Assembly: GCF_025370785.1 (NCBI RefSeq)
Contig: NZ_JAMXFA010000012.1
Span: 62,001-126,000, forward strand
Origin: Laspinema olomoucense D3b
Lineage (GTDB): Bacteria > Cyanobacteriota > Cyanobacteriia > Cyanobacteriales > Laspinemataceae
DNA length: 64,000 bases
Direction: 5' to 3'
Shown: positions 41,092 to 50,026 of the stretch, one piece after another
How positions within the stretch are numbered: position 1 is the first letter of the stretch
How the letters are laid out: each line of letters begins with the position of its first letter
Translations under genes and position numbers: made by a program
Notes under the pieces: model-generated
What the model saw: only the letters and a program-made list of their open reading frames with translations
Databases searched by the model: none
What the model was told of the DNA's origin: nothing

Positions 41092-41405
41092 TATCCTAAC
41101 CTCCCCGGTAAAGGGCTGGTTCCTCTCCCGAGGGTGGATCCGGTTAAATACATTCCAGCAAACCCAGTTGAGGGGATGGCGACACCCCTTGTCAACTCAC
41201 CTCGGTGCGATCGCGGTTCTGTCTGAATTAGTCCATCCAAGGCGATCTCCCGATCAAACACCGCGATCGCCATCCCCATTGACAGCCCCACTATGTGAGG
41301 ATCGTAGCTGCCGTTTAACACCGTCTCGCGATAGCGATTGATTCCCATTCCCTGGAGCATACAAATCACTTTGATATTGAATACATTTCCCGGATCACAG
41401 CCCAC
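41091..41405 (-). pseudogene. Broken MHYT-like sensor segment upstream of the hybrid kinase
   Basis: A 104-codon frame containing LNGSYDPHIVGLSMGMAIAV followed by REIALDGLI. This fits the start of MHYT membrane sensor domains (GSYDxxLVxLSxxIAIxASYxALDL). A weaker match is GFAGMYLTGS against the family's SMHYTG motif. The frame stops at TAATG, where the kinase ATG overlaps. The kinase frame read just upstream of its ATG gives [15 protein letters not shown], like the next MHYT repeat. It looks like a once longer MHYT-kinase damaged by a frameshift and losses, though a coupled two-gene arrangement is possible. The match is from motif memory only. Confidence 0.4.
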
Positions 41406-42152
41406 GAACTTCTTTCTAGCCTTCCTGTCCTTCTCTCTACCTTTTCCTCAACTTTTGATACCCGTCGGCTTCGGGTTTTCCCTCCTCACCCCGAAAGGCG
41501 CACTATATTTCTCCCGGGAAGCCTTTTAATCTACCGTTAGGAAGATGACGCTTACTGTTTATTTTTTTACGAATAGTTTAGGTTTGGGCTAATTTTACCA
41601 CTAATTTTAAACCCCCGCTCCCAGGGTTCAAAGCTTAATTAAATCTTAAACTTCTTTAAATATTCTCACTTCCGTGATTCTGATCAAGTCTCTGTAAAAT
41701 GATTAGATTTCACCCCCTAAACGTAATTTAGATTACATTTTTTCTGGAAAAATCTGTTCTATATTATTCATTCATGGAGAGATTTATTCCCCTTGACTCA
41801 GCTCCCTAAAAAATAGTTTTCTGCCTTACCCTGCTTCCGGTCCATTAAACTGGCCCGAGGGCGATCGCCGTGAAAACTCCCAGCTCACGGTGAGGCATCA
41901 TACCAATAAGTGTAAAACAACAAATCACCTGCGGATACCCACCGACCAATGGAGTTTGAGCCCGAAGTGAACCCTGAGTTCAGTAATCGGGCTTACCCTT
42001 ATTAGGTCCTATTGCTATATTTAAACCCCGCGATGTACCCTCTTATCAACAGAGGACTCCCCGGCGCTTCAACGTCCTCACCTTGATAACCCCCGGGCTT
42101 AACCGAACTGGCAAATCTGGACCCGCAAAGCAAATCTTTCAGCGATCGCCCT
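41406..42152. other. 747-base gene-free region, partly AT-rich
   Basis: Between the kinase cluster and the glycosyltransferase. 41530-41820 is clearly AT-rich. I see no gene, tRNA, clear terminator or known riboswitch. It may hold the promoter of the kinase genes. Confidence 0.4.
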
Positions 42153-43109
42153 TCATTTTTCCTCCGGTTTAGCATAGTTAGCCCGACGCATCCGCAGTTG
42201 AATATCTTCTAATAACTTGCGGTTCACCGCCAACAAATCAGCCACCAAACCCAAAATAATAAGCTGCACGCCAATTAGAATTAAAATAGCTGCTAAAATC
42301 AAGCTAGGAATTCGGGTCCGGTCAGTTCCCATTAAAAAGAAACCTAACCAGCGCAACCCCAAGGCCACCCCTAAACCCAAGGGAAAACTTCCTAAAATCA
42401 GGAAGAACCGCAGGGGTTTATAAGTCATGAAAATTCTGAAAATAGTTAAAATAGAGCGATGAATATAGCTCGGAATACTCTTGACTAATCGAGAAGGTCG
42501 TAACTCTCCATTGGTGCGGATAGGAACCGAAGTAATCGCCATTCCTTTCTGCCCCGCTTGAATAATCGTTTCTAACGTATAGGTATATTGATTAAAAACA
42601 TTTAACTGCATCGCCGCTTCCCGACTAAAGGCCCGAAAGCCACTCGGTGCATCGGGGATTCTCGTATTACTAGCCAGACGCACCACCCAACTTCCCAGGC
42701 GTTGCAAGAATTTTTTAATGGGAGAAAAATGTTCAATATCTTGAATCGGTCGCGCACCGATTACAATTTCCGCACTTCCTAATAAAATAGGGTGAATCAA
42801 AGCCGGGATATCTTCTGCACAATATTGATTATCTGCATCGGTATTTACAATAATATCAGCCCCTGCTTTTAGAGAAGCTTCCAATCCTGCCATAAATGCC
42901 TTTGCCAGACCTTGATTATTAGCAAGGCGAACAATGTGATCCACCCCACAAGCTTTGGCCACTTCCAGGGTGCGATCGCGACTCCCATCATCAATCACCA
43001 ACCACTCAATTTTATCAATCCCCGGTAACTGACGCGGCAGTTCACTGAGAGTAAGCCCCAGGGTCTGTTCTTCGTTATAACAGGGAATTTGAATAATTAG
43101 TTTCGTCAT
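42153..43109 (-). CDS. Family 2 glycosyltransferase with two C-terminal membrane helices
   Basis: 318 residues from the ATG of MTKLIIQIPCYNEEQT. The frame runs further upstream only because a 9-base repeat there is open (Pro-His repeats), so the longer start is rejected. The GT-A fold shows IPCYNEEQTL, VIDDGSRDRT, VNTDADNQY (metal-binding Asp) and DAPSGFRAFSREAA. Two C-terminal membrane segments (about 225-250 and 262-292) follow. This resembles polyprenyl-phosphate sugar transferases (dolichol-phosphate-mannose synthase or GtrB type), which load sugars on a lipid carrier. The acceptor is unknown and no polysaccharide cluster surrounds it. Confidence 0.92.
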   Translation of the reverse strand: MTKLIIQIPCYNEEQTLGLTLSELPRQLPGIDKIEWLVIDDGSRDRTLEVAKACGVDHIVRLANNQGLAKAFMAGLEASLKAGADIIVNTDADNQYCAEDIPALIHPILLGSAEIVIGARPIQDIEHFSPIKKFLQRLGSWVVRLASNTRIPDAPSGFRAFSREAAMQLNVFNQYTYTLETIIQAGQKGMAITSVPIRTNGELRPSRLVKSIPSYIHRSILTIFRIFMTYKPLRFFLILGSFPLGLGVALGLRWLGFFLMGTDRTRIPSLILAAILILIGVQLIILGLVADLLAVNRKLLEDIQLRMRRANYAKPEEK

Positions 43110-43145
43110 AGCACCTTTGCGTATTGAGCGCTTAAATTTTAGCGC

Positions 43146-43265
43146 TTGGAGGGGAGGATGGGGAGGATGGGGGGGATGGGGGAGATGGGGGAGATGGGGA
43201 GGATGGGGAGGATGGGGAGGATGGGGGGGATGGGGAGGATGGGGGGGATGGGGAGGATGGGGGAG
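43146..43265. repeat. 9-bp tandem repeat (GGGGAGGAT), about a dozen units
   Basis: Units vary between GGGGAGGAT, GGGGGGGAT and GGGGGAGAT. On the minus strand it lies directly upstream of the glycosyltransferase start and translates as Pro-Pro-His or Pro-His-Pro without stops. A short CCAATGA-type heptamer tract follows at 43320-43370. Confidence 0.9.
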
Positions 43266-43456
43266 AAGAAACGACAGCAAGTTGGGACGTTGAACCTCTC
43301 CCGTCTCTTCCCCATCAACCATCAACCATCAACAAAGGACCAATAACCAATGACCAATGACCAATGACCAATACCCCACCCCCCCATCTGCTATGATTAA
43401 AGCAAACTAACACTCAAGTGCCAAACCATATACCCGCTAACTGCAACAGACAGATT

Positions 43457-43795
43457 ATGCCGCTCTATACTTATTTCTGTCCTAGTACCAATCAAAAACT
43501 GGACGTGACTCACTCCATTAAAGATAAAGCGCAAACTTGGGGAGAATTGTGCCAGTTGGCAAACCTCGAACCCGGGCAGACGCCTCTATCTGCACCCGTG
43601 CGACGTCTGATCAGCGCCCCAGCGGTGATGTTTCCCACAGGCAACAGTGAACTAAAAAGTCATGGGTTCAGCAAGTTGGTCAAACGGGAGGATGGGGTTT
43701 ATGAAAATGTCACCGCCACCGATGGAGAAAGTCGGATTGTTCGACCCGGCGATCGCAGCAGCTATCCTGATTTGAAAAAGAAAATAAGCGACTAA
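43457..43795 (+). CDS. Small conserved-type protein, FmdB-like start without zinc cysteines
   Basis: 112 residues from the ATG of MPLYTYFCPSTNQKLDVTHS; a GTG at 43418 would add 13 residues. The opening resembles the FmdB zinc-ribbon family (MPLYEYxC), but only one Cys pair member remains, so metal binding is doubtful. The rest is soluble with RRLISAPAVMFPTG, FSKLVKREDGVYENVTATDG and PDLKKKISD. No function can be given. It stands alone with its own terminator. Confidence 0.65.
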   Translation: MPLYTYFCPSTNQKLDVTHSIKDKAQTWGELCQLANLEPGQTPLSAPVRRLISAPAVMFPTGNSELKSHGFSKLVKREDGVYENVTATDGESRIVRPGDRSSYPDLKKKISD

Positions 43796-43832
43796 ATCCA
43801 TACCATAATAGATCCCTTAACCGTTTCTGTCT

Positions 43833-43865
43833 AAGAGCTGAGTGGTAAATCCTCAGCTCTTTTTT
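43833..43865 (+). terminator. Intrinsic terminator
   Basis: Perfect 10-bp stem AAGAGCTGAG/CTCAGCTCTT with a 9-base loop, followed by a T run; 38 bases past the stop at 43795. Confidence 0.9.
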
Positions 43866-44089
43866 AATTTTGCATGGGTTTCTTGTCCCTTCTCTACTCT
43901 CCAGTACCCATCCTCTCCCATCACCTGGAAAAGACTATTTACCCAGGATGTTCCGCTTAAAACCCCTATTTTTAAGATAGCCTTTTTTAAAATACCGGCC
44001 ATTTTCTAAAATTTCGCCTATATTGAAGGGCAAGAACCACTTTTCAAGTCTTTGCATTCCGGGTCCTTATTGTATATCGGAAACAACTC

Positions 44090-45673
44090 ATGCGTGTCTT
44101 ACTTTTATATCCACTTTTTCCCAAAAGTTTCTGGTCCTTTGAAAAAGCTTTAGCTTTAGTCGATCGCAAAGCCCTCCTGCCGCCCCTGTGTCTAGTCACC
44201 GTTGCCGCCTTGTTACCCCAGGAATGGGAATATAAACTCGCCGATCGCAATATTCGTGACATCACCGAGGAAGAATGGGAATGGGCAGATTTAGTAATTT
44301 TATCGGCCATGATTGTTCAACAAGAAGATTTTCTGGCCCTGATTCGCGAAGCTAAACGCCGCTCTAAGCCCGTAGCTGTTGGGGGTCCTTACGTGACATC
44401 CCTCCCCAAAGAAGCCGCTGCAGCCGGTGCGGATTACCTGATTTTAGATGAAGGGGAAATCACTCTTCCCCTGTTTATTGAAGCCCTCAAACGAGGAGAA
44501 AAAACTGGCACTTTCAGCGCTAACGGTGAAAAAGCCGACGTGACGCAAACCCCCATACCCCGCTTTGATTTATTGGATCGTTATGCCTATGATACGATGG
44601 CGATTCAATTTTCTCGGGGTTGTCCTTTTCAATGTGAATTCTGCGATATTATTGTCCTCTACGGACGCAAATCTCGCACTAAACATCCCTCCCAAATTTT
44701 AGCCGAACTCGATCGCCTCTTAGAGTTGGGGTTTACTCAAGCAGTTTTTCTGGTCGATGACAACTTTATTGGCAATAAGCGGAACGTTAAACTTTTGCTC
44801 AAAGAGTTGAAAATTTGGCAAGAAAAAAATCGCTATCCCTTCCGGTTAATTACAGAAGCCTCGGTTGATTTGGGTCAAGATCCCGAATTGCTAGACATGA
44901 TGGTGGAGTGCAATTTCTATGTAGTATTTTTAGGAATTGAAACCCCCGACGAAGAAAGCCTAACCCTGACTAAAAAGTTTCAAAATACCCGAGATTCTCT
45001 GAGTGATTCAGTCCAAACGATTACCCAAGCGGGAATGCGTGTGATGGCGGGATTTATTATTGGCTTTGATGGAGAAAAACCGGGGGCGGGCGATCGCATC
45101 GTCCAGTTTGTCGAAAATACCTCCATTCCGATGGCGATGTTCAGTATGTTGCAAGCCCTTCCCCATACCGCCCTCTGGCATCGATTACAAAAAGAAGGTC
45201 GCTTAAATACCGAAATTGCCAACGGGAACCAAACCACCTTAATGAACTTCATTCCCACCCGACCTCTGGAAGAGATTGCCCGGGAATACATTGAGGGATT
45301 TTGGCAACTCTACGATGCCCAACGCTATTTAGACCGCACCTACCGCCATTTTATGATCATGGGTAAACCCCGGAATCCCGTCCCGAGGCGTCGCCTCAAC
45401 TGGCCCACCATTCGGGCATTTTTAACCATTTGCTGGCGACAAGGAATTGTGCGTCCTACCCGTTGGAAATTCTGGCTTTATTTGGTTACTCTTCTGCGCC
45501 ATAATCCCCGGGTAGTGGATCATTATTTAGCCGTGTGCGGACTCTTTGAACATTTCAGCGAATATCGAACCATTGTTCGAGACCAAATTGAAAGTCAACT
45601 AGCTGAATATTTAGCGGAACAAAAGCAGATTGAAGCATATAAACTGGAACGAGAAGAGTCTGCTGTAGCTTAA
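44090..45673 (+). CDS. B12-binding domain radical SAM protein
   Basis: 527 residues. The N-terminal cobalamin-binding-like domain (about 1-140) includes RVLLLYPLFPKSFW and VAVGGPYVTSLP. The radical SAM core carries the 4Fe-4S motif CPFQCEFC (near 184-191), with LVDDNFIGN, ITEASVDL and FLGIETPDEESL. A C-terminal DUF4070-like part follows. Such enzymes often do radical methylation or rearrangement on lipids, chlorophyll-type or other metabolites; the substrate is unknown. It is complete and single, with no partner gene next to it. The last residues are helical and charged. Confidence 0.92.
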   Translation: MRVLLLYPLFPKSFWSFEKALALVDRKALLPPLCLVTVAALLPQEWEYKLADRNIRDITEEEWEWADLVILSAMIVQQEDFLALIREAKRRSKPVAVGGPYVTSLPKEAAAAGADYLILDEGEITLPLFIEALKRGEKTGTFSANGEKADVTQTPIPRFDLLDRYAYDTMAIQFSRGCPFQCEFCDIIVLYGRKSRTKHPSQILAELDRLLELGFTQAVFLVDDNFIGNKRNVKLLLKELKIWQEKNRYPFRLITEASVDLGQDPELLDMMVECNFYVVFLGIETPDEESLTLTKKFQNTRDSLSDSVQTITQAGMRVMAGFIIGFDGEKPGAGDRIVQFVENTSIPMAMFSMLQALPHTALWHRLQKEGRLNTEIANGNQTTLMNFIPTRPLEEIAREYIEGFWQLYDAQRYLDRTYRHFMIMGKPRNPVPRRRLNWPTIRAFLTICWRQGIVRPTRWKFWLYLVTLLRHNPRVVDHYLAVCGLFEHFSEYRTIVRDQIESQLAEYLAEQKQIEAYKLEREESAVA

Positions 45674-45736
45674 TTCAAATTACCAAACTGGGTGCGTGAC
45701 GCCTGCTTACGCACCTGACTCTTTTCTGTTGTTTTA

Positions 45737-46210
45737 TTAGCGGTCTTCTGGATTGAGCTGAACCATTGCCCAAGTGGTATAAGTACCAATCGGACTCCAA
45801 ATCATATAAGGAATTAATAAAACCACTGCCCAAATGGAAACCGGCCAAACACTTAATCCTAACAAATAACTCAGTAATCCTCCCGTCGCGCCAATAATTG
45901 TACCTACGGTGAGACTTCGCAATTTACACATCACTGGGGTATAAGAAATCGTGATAATTTCTAAGACTAAATAAAACCCCATTAAAACCCAGGTCAGTTG
46001 ACTTCCCGGGTCGGCTTCCCAAACCAAATAAGCGGACCAACCACCACAGATAAAAATGACAGTCCAAATGATGGGAATAGCCCATTCAAAGGTTAACCAT
46101 CGCGGACGCTGCAATCGCTTAAACCAGCGAATATCAGCCCCCGTCAATGCACTCCCCACACCCGCTACTAAAACGCCGATCGCCGCGATCGCCATCCAAG
46201 ACTTAATCAT
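45737..46210 (-). CDS. TspO/MBR family membrane protein
   Basis: 157 residues from the ATG of MIKSWMAIAAIGVLV; an upstream ATG would add seven residues. It has five membrane helices and family features such as LQRPRWLTFEWAIPIIWTVI and GGWSAYLVWE. TspO proteins bind porphyrins and are linked to tetrapyrrole and stress responses in photosynthetic bacteria. The C-terminal part diverges from the classic family (WSPIGTYTTWAMVQLN), so specificity is uncertain. It converges with the radical SAM gene. Confidence 0.85.
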   Translation of the reverse strand: MIKSWMAIAAIGVLVAGVGSALTGADIRWFKRLQRPRWLTFEWAIPIIWTVIFICGGWSAYLVWEADPGSQLTWVLMGFYLVLEIITISYTPVMCKLRSLTVGTIIGATGGLLSYLLGLSVWPVSIWAVVLLIPYMIWSPIGTYTTWAMVQLNPEDR

Positions 46211-46377
46211 AACTTGCCACCTCCATACCATCCCATGTTTTCCCCTTCAGTATATCTTGAATTTTCATTTCTGAATAACCCCTCCCTTTGTTCTCCCTGT
46301 TCAACCTCACGACTGGCTGTCGTTTTCTTAAGTTTGTCGTAACAATTTCAGGGGTTATTTATAACACAATAATATAA

Positions 46378-47982
46378 TTATCCAAGCGAATACATCCAGC
46401 CATCTCGGGCGCAAATTCTCACAATTCCATCCCAGACAATGGGGGTAGCTTCAAACGAAATCCCCGGTAAAAAATGTCCCGATTGTTTTACATTAACCTC
46501 ATAAAATTCTCCCCGTTGATTCGGGACTGCATTTACCTGTTGGCCCGGGGATTCTTCAAAATGTAATTCAAACAAATATACTCCATTATATCCCGCTGCA
46601 ATCAGTTTATTCCCTTCGGTGAAAATGGGCGTAGAAATCGAACCTCCAATATTTGTTTTAAATAAAATCACAGGCGTTTCATAGTCTTTTTCTAGCCAAG
46701 GTCCTTTAACTTTTTGACCCGTGATTTGAGTTTGAGACCCGATATAGAGGTAACCATCGATCGCACTGGTAGCAAATAAAGCCGGAAAATCTCCATTAGG
46801 ATTATATTCATCATTGAGGGAAACGGACCCAACAATTCCCCCTTCCCATCCGCTAAAGTTGCGATTTCCTGTGGGAAAAAACCACTGAACCGCATTTTCT
46901 TCCGGTTGGTTTGGGTCCAGTTTAAAAACTCCCCCTTTGCCGGGAATATATTGCCGTTCAATGGCACAAAAAAGTTTATTTTCTTTAGAAATCGCGACGC
47001 TACCATCAATATCAGACCCGGTAAAGAAATCCCAGACAATTTTTTTTGTCTCTAAGTTGATGCCATAAATATGACCGGAACCGGAGGCTACAAAGATGTG
47101 ATTTCCGAGTCGGGCGGGGGAAGATTCAGTGACGAGATTGCCTCCTTGGCGGCGACTATCCTGGGCTTCGTAGAGTTGAACTTCGCCTAAAATTTCCGGT
47201 TGAAGAATGCCAGATTTGAGGGTAGCGGCAGCGGTGGCACTATTCAGAAAATACCCGATGCCATTTTCTCCGGCATTGAATAAGATACCATTGCCTAAAT
47301 CTAAGGCACTGCTGTCGTTATCCCGGCTATAACTAGCGGTTTGTCTAATATCCAGTTTCCAGAGTTCTTTGCCCGTTCTAAAGGAAATGGCCCGAAAGCT
47401 GGGAAGAGGACCGGGAGAAGCAGAGGAATTTTGAATGCCTAATCGACTCCCTTGGAGGATGACGATGCGATTTTCTTCCGGGGCTTTTTCATCGATATAA
47501 AGACTGGAACTCCCTTTAAGGACATCATCAAACTGATAGCGCCATAAGACTTCGTTGGTTGCAATATCAATTTTTCTTAAACTGTGATCATAAGCGCCAA
47601 TAGTGAGATAAACTTTGCCTTGGTCTCGGGTGAGGGTGGGTTGTCCCGTCCATCCAGCACCACTCCAGGTTCGCCAGGATGTGCCGACGCGGGTTCTGCC
47701 GGTTCCTAGGGCAAATTTATCGAGGAGATTTAATCCTTGGGGAATTCCTCTGCCATAAAATCTCCGGTAGTCGTTGCCGAGAAAGGTTGGGATTAATAAT
47801 TCGGTGTCTGGGGAGAGTTTGGCGATCGCCTGATTGACTGTTTCGGTAACTGTGGGTAACAGATTCCTCGGAGGTGCAGTCGGGATGTTGTTGGTGCGAC
47901 ATCCTTGTAGAATGGGCGGCAGTGAAGAACCCATTAAAAAGAGCAGCGCGTTTTTGTTAAAGGTTCGCCGGTTTAAAGTCAT
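46378..47982 (-). CDS. PQQ-like beta-propeller lipoprotein
   Basis: 534 residues. The N-terminus NRRTFNKNALLFLMGSS ends in a lipobox LQGC (near Cys28), so it is a secreted lipoprotein, perhaps by the Tat route given the paired arginines. The rest shows repeated beta-propeller blades of the PQQ/quinoprotein type: KVYLTIGAYDHSLRKIDIAT, RTGKELWKLDI, SGHIYGINLETKKIVWDF and DGYLYIGSQT. It is unknown whether it binds PQQ or serves as a scaffold such as BamB. It is divergent from the HtrA-like protease, with about 270 bases between. Confidence 0.85.
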   Translation of the reverse strand: MTLNRRTFNKNALLFLMGSSLPPILQGCRTNNIPTAPPRNLLPTVTETVNQAIAKLSPDTELLIPTFLGNDYRRFYGRGIPQGLNLLDKFALGTGRTRVGTSWRTWSGAGWTGQPTLTRDQGKVYLTIGAYDHSLRKIDIATNEVLWRYQFDDVLKGSSSLYIDEKAPEENRIVILQGSRLGIQNSSASPGPLPSFRAISFRTGKELWKLDIRQTASYSRDNDSSALDLGNGILFNAGENGIGYFLNSATAAATLKSGILQPEILGEVQLYEAQDSRRQGGNLVTESSPARLGNHIFVASGSGHIYGINLETKKIVWDFFTGSDIDGSVAISKENKLFCAIERQYIPGKGGVFKLDPNQPEENAVQWFFPTGNRNFSGWEGGIVGSVSLNDEYNPNGDFPALFATSAIDGYLYIGSQTQITGQKVKGPWLEKDYETPVILFKTNIGGSISTPIFTEGNKLIAAGYNGVYLFELHFEESPGQQVNAVPNQRGEFYEVNVKQSGHFLPGISFEATPIVWDGIVRICARDGWMYSLG

Positions 47983-48255
47983 GGCTAAAAAGGCTAAAAT
48001 TTAAAACGATTGGACTGCTCGCCAGGGAACGGGCCCATGAGCCAGGAGTGGGACTGTGACCCTGACTCATCTAACGACGATCTCACGGTCTAGGTCAGTA
48101 AATTGTAATGAAAATTGCCAAAGGCAATCTTAATAATACCTGAAACTCCGAGGCGATCGCACTGAGGAGATGGAACAACTCGGATCTAGCAACGTCTACA
48201 AATTCTATATTTTGAGTTAATATTTTGAGTCTATACCGCGAGAGCAGTTAAAGGC

Positions 48256-49224
48256 ATGAAACCACAGAGGTTATTATTGAGTATTCTCACCGCTGGGGCG
48301 ATCGCCACGTCGAGTTTGGTGAGTCTTCCTTTCTCCACCGTTGCCACCGCCTTTAGTGCGGATGAACAAACCAGCATCAATGTCTACCAGCAGGCGAGTC
48401 CTTCAGTAGTGACCATCCGTGTGGGCAGAGGTGCTGGGTCTGGAAGTATTATCAGTGCTGATGGCCTCGTTTTAACCAACGATCACGTGGTGAGTTCGGC
48501 GCGTAATGGCAGAGTGGAGGTGCTCACCAGTACGGGACAGACTTACACCGGGGATGTGATTGCCACCGATCGCCGCAATGATTTAGCCTTAGTCCGACTC
48601 AGAACCAGCGATCCCTTGCCTGCGTTACCGATAGCGAGTCGAGATGGGATCCAGGTCGGTCAACGGGTTTATGCGATCGGCAGTCCCTTTGGACTCTCTG
48701 GAACCTTTACAACCGGAATTCTCAGCCGAATTTCTGATAACGGGGATTTACAAACCGATGCCGCCATCAATCCCGGTAATTCCGGCGGTCCTTTGCTCAA
48801 TTCCAATGGCGAACTCATTGGGGTCAATAAGGCAATTTTAAGCCCGGGTCGTGGGGGTAATATTGGGATTGGCTTTGCTACCAGTGCTACAGTTGCCCAG
48901 GATTTTATCGCCACAAATCGCTCGCGGACCGTGGCCCAAGGGACTTCTAGGACGCCATCGCCCTCCCCATCGCCCTCTGAGTCAACTTCTCCCCCGCCTC
49001 GATTAGGGGTGGAGGTGAATGCAGGATTAGTGATTCAGTCTGTGGAACGGGGTTCTCCTGCCGCGCAAATAGGGTTGCGTACTGGCGATCGCTTGTTAGG
49101 GGTGAATGGCACTCGTTTACGGCGGATCGAGCAACTGATGGCGTTTTTAAATACCCGCCCGAATTCAGCAGTGTTCACCATCAGTCGCGGACGGCGAGTG
49201 GCAAATGTGCTCGTGAATTTTTAA
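48256..49224 (+). CDS. HtrA/Deg-like serine protease with PDZ domain
   Basis: 322 residues. Signal peptide (about 1-33), trypsin-like domain (about 40-215) and PDZ domain (about 245-320), separated by a Ser/Pro linker. The catalytic triad is visible: His in LTNDHVV, Asp in RRNDLALV, Ser in NPGNSGGPL. It is a little shorter than the three typical cyanobacterial HhoA, HhoB and HtrA, so I do not assign one of these names. It probably works in the periplasm in protein quality control. A two-way hairpin terminator follows, shared with the converging gene. Confidence 0.93.
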   Translation: MKPQRLLLSILTAGAIATSSLVSLPFSTVATAFSADEQTSINVYQQASPSVVTIRVGRGAGSGSIISADGLVLTNDHVVSSARNGRVEVLTSTGQTYTGDVIATDRRNDLALVRLRTSDPLPALPIASRDGIQVGQRVYAIGSPFGLSGTFTTGILSRISDNGDLQTDAAINPGNSGGPLLNSNGELIGVNKAILSPGRGGNIGIGFATSATVAQDFIATNRSRTVAQGTSRTPSPSPSPSESTSPPPRLGVEVNAGLVIQSVERGSPAAQIGLRTGDRLLGVNGTRLRRIEQLMAFLNTRPNSAVFTISRGRRVANVLVNF

Positions 49225-49259
49225 AGGGTGACTCCCGGGATAATTTCGGTTCAACGCAC

Positions 49260-49286
49260 AAAACCCCAGCATTGTGCTGAGGTTTT
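49260..49286. terminator. Bidirectional hairpin terminator
   Basis: AAAACC...GGTTTT stem with an inner CAGCA/TGCTG stem, between the HtrA-like gene and the converging small secreted protein gene. Confidence 0.75.
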
Positions 49287-49348
49287 ATGGTTCATTTTTT
49301 AAGGTGAGGAGATAGGCACAGGGGTTTTCCCCTGCCAAGAACAGTATT

Positions 49349-49741
49349 TTAGAAATAGCGGACCATCAGGGGAACTAAAGCTTCCATTGTGTCTCCGGTG
49401 ACGGTATCTTTCACGCGGGCTTGGCGGAAGGCGGTGCGTCCAGTATAAGAGAAAATACTCGGCGAACTCATATCGCCAATTAACTCGACTAATTCATAAC
49501 GGCCATCGGAACTGCTGTCGGTGGTGATAATATTTCCCCGAGCGGCGACACCCCCAGTGCGATCGAGAATCACGGGTAAAGAGCGAATCACCGGATAGAC
49601 TACACCTTGGTAGGTGATCATGCGTTCGGTCAAAGCTTCCAGGGGTCTTTGTGCCGATGCTGCTTGCGGGAAGCTGAAACCCGAGGTGAGGACCAGTCCG
49701 ATACCCAATAAAATGGCCTGAATTTTGCCTGAATTTTTCAT
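49349..49741 (-). CDS. Small secreted protein, unknown function
   Basis: 130 residues with a clear signal peptide (LLGIGLVLTSGFSFPQAASA, cut near residue 30). The mature part of about 100 residues has a beta-rich pattern (MITYQGVVYPVIRSLPVILD) and only one recognisable feature, export. No known family is evident. It converges with the protease gene, sharing a terminator. Confidence 0.7.
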   Translation of the reverse strand: MKNSGKIQAILLGIGLVLTSGFSFPQAASAQRPLEALTERMITYQGVVYPVIRSLPVILDRTGGVAARGNIITTDSSSDGRYELVELIGDMSSPSIFSYTGRTAFRQARVKDTVTGDTMEALVPLMVRYF

Positions 49742-50026
49742 GTATTTTAAGGAAAAAGGATCGACGAATTATTACAAAATAATCCCTCTTCGGCATTTAG
49801 CCAAATTGGGATCTATCTTTTCTCGGGGATTGACCCCCAGGGGGTCGGAAAAGTTCCAAGGGGTTGATCAGCCAAGTTTTCGCTTCAGTCCGTCCCCCAG
49901 GCAGAAAGCCTGGACAGTGTAGGTTAGATAGGACAAAAACCCGGGTTTGAGGATCTAAGGCATGGCGATCGCCCTTTGGAAAATTGGGGGAAATTATCAA
50001 CAAATGTTGACTTTAGGGCAAACCGA

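Noticed and set aside
43110-43325. Pro/His-rich N-terminus of the glycosyltransferase
   Set aside because: It is produced only by the 9-base tandem repeat; the glycosyltransferase domain starts right at the ATG at 43109.
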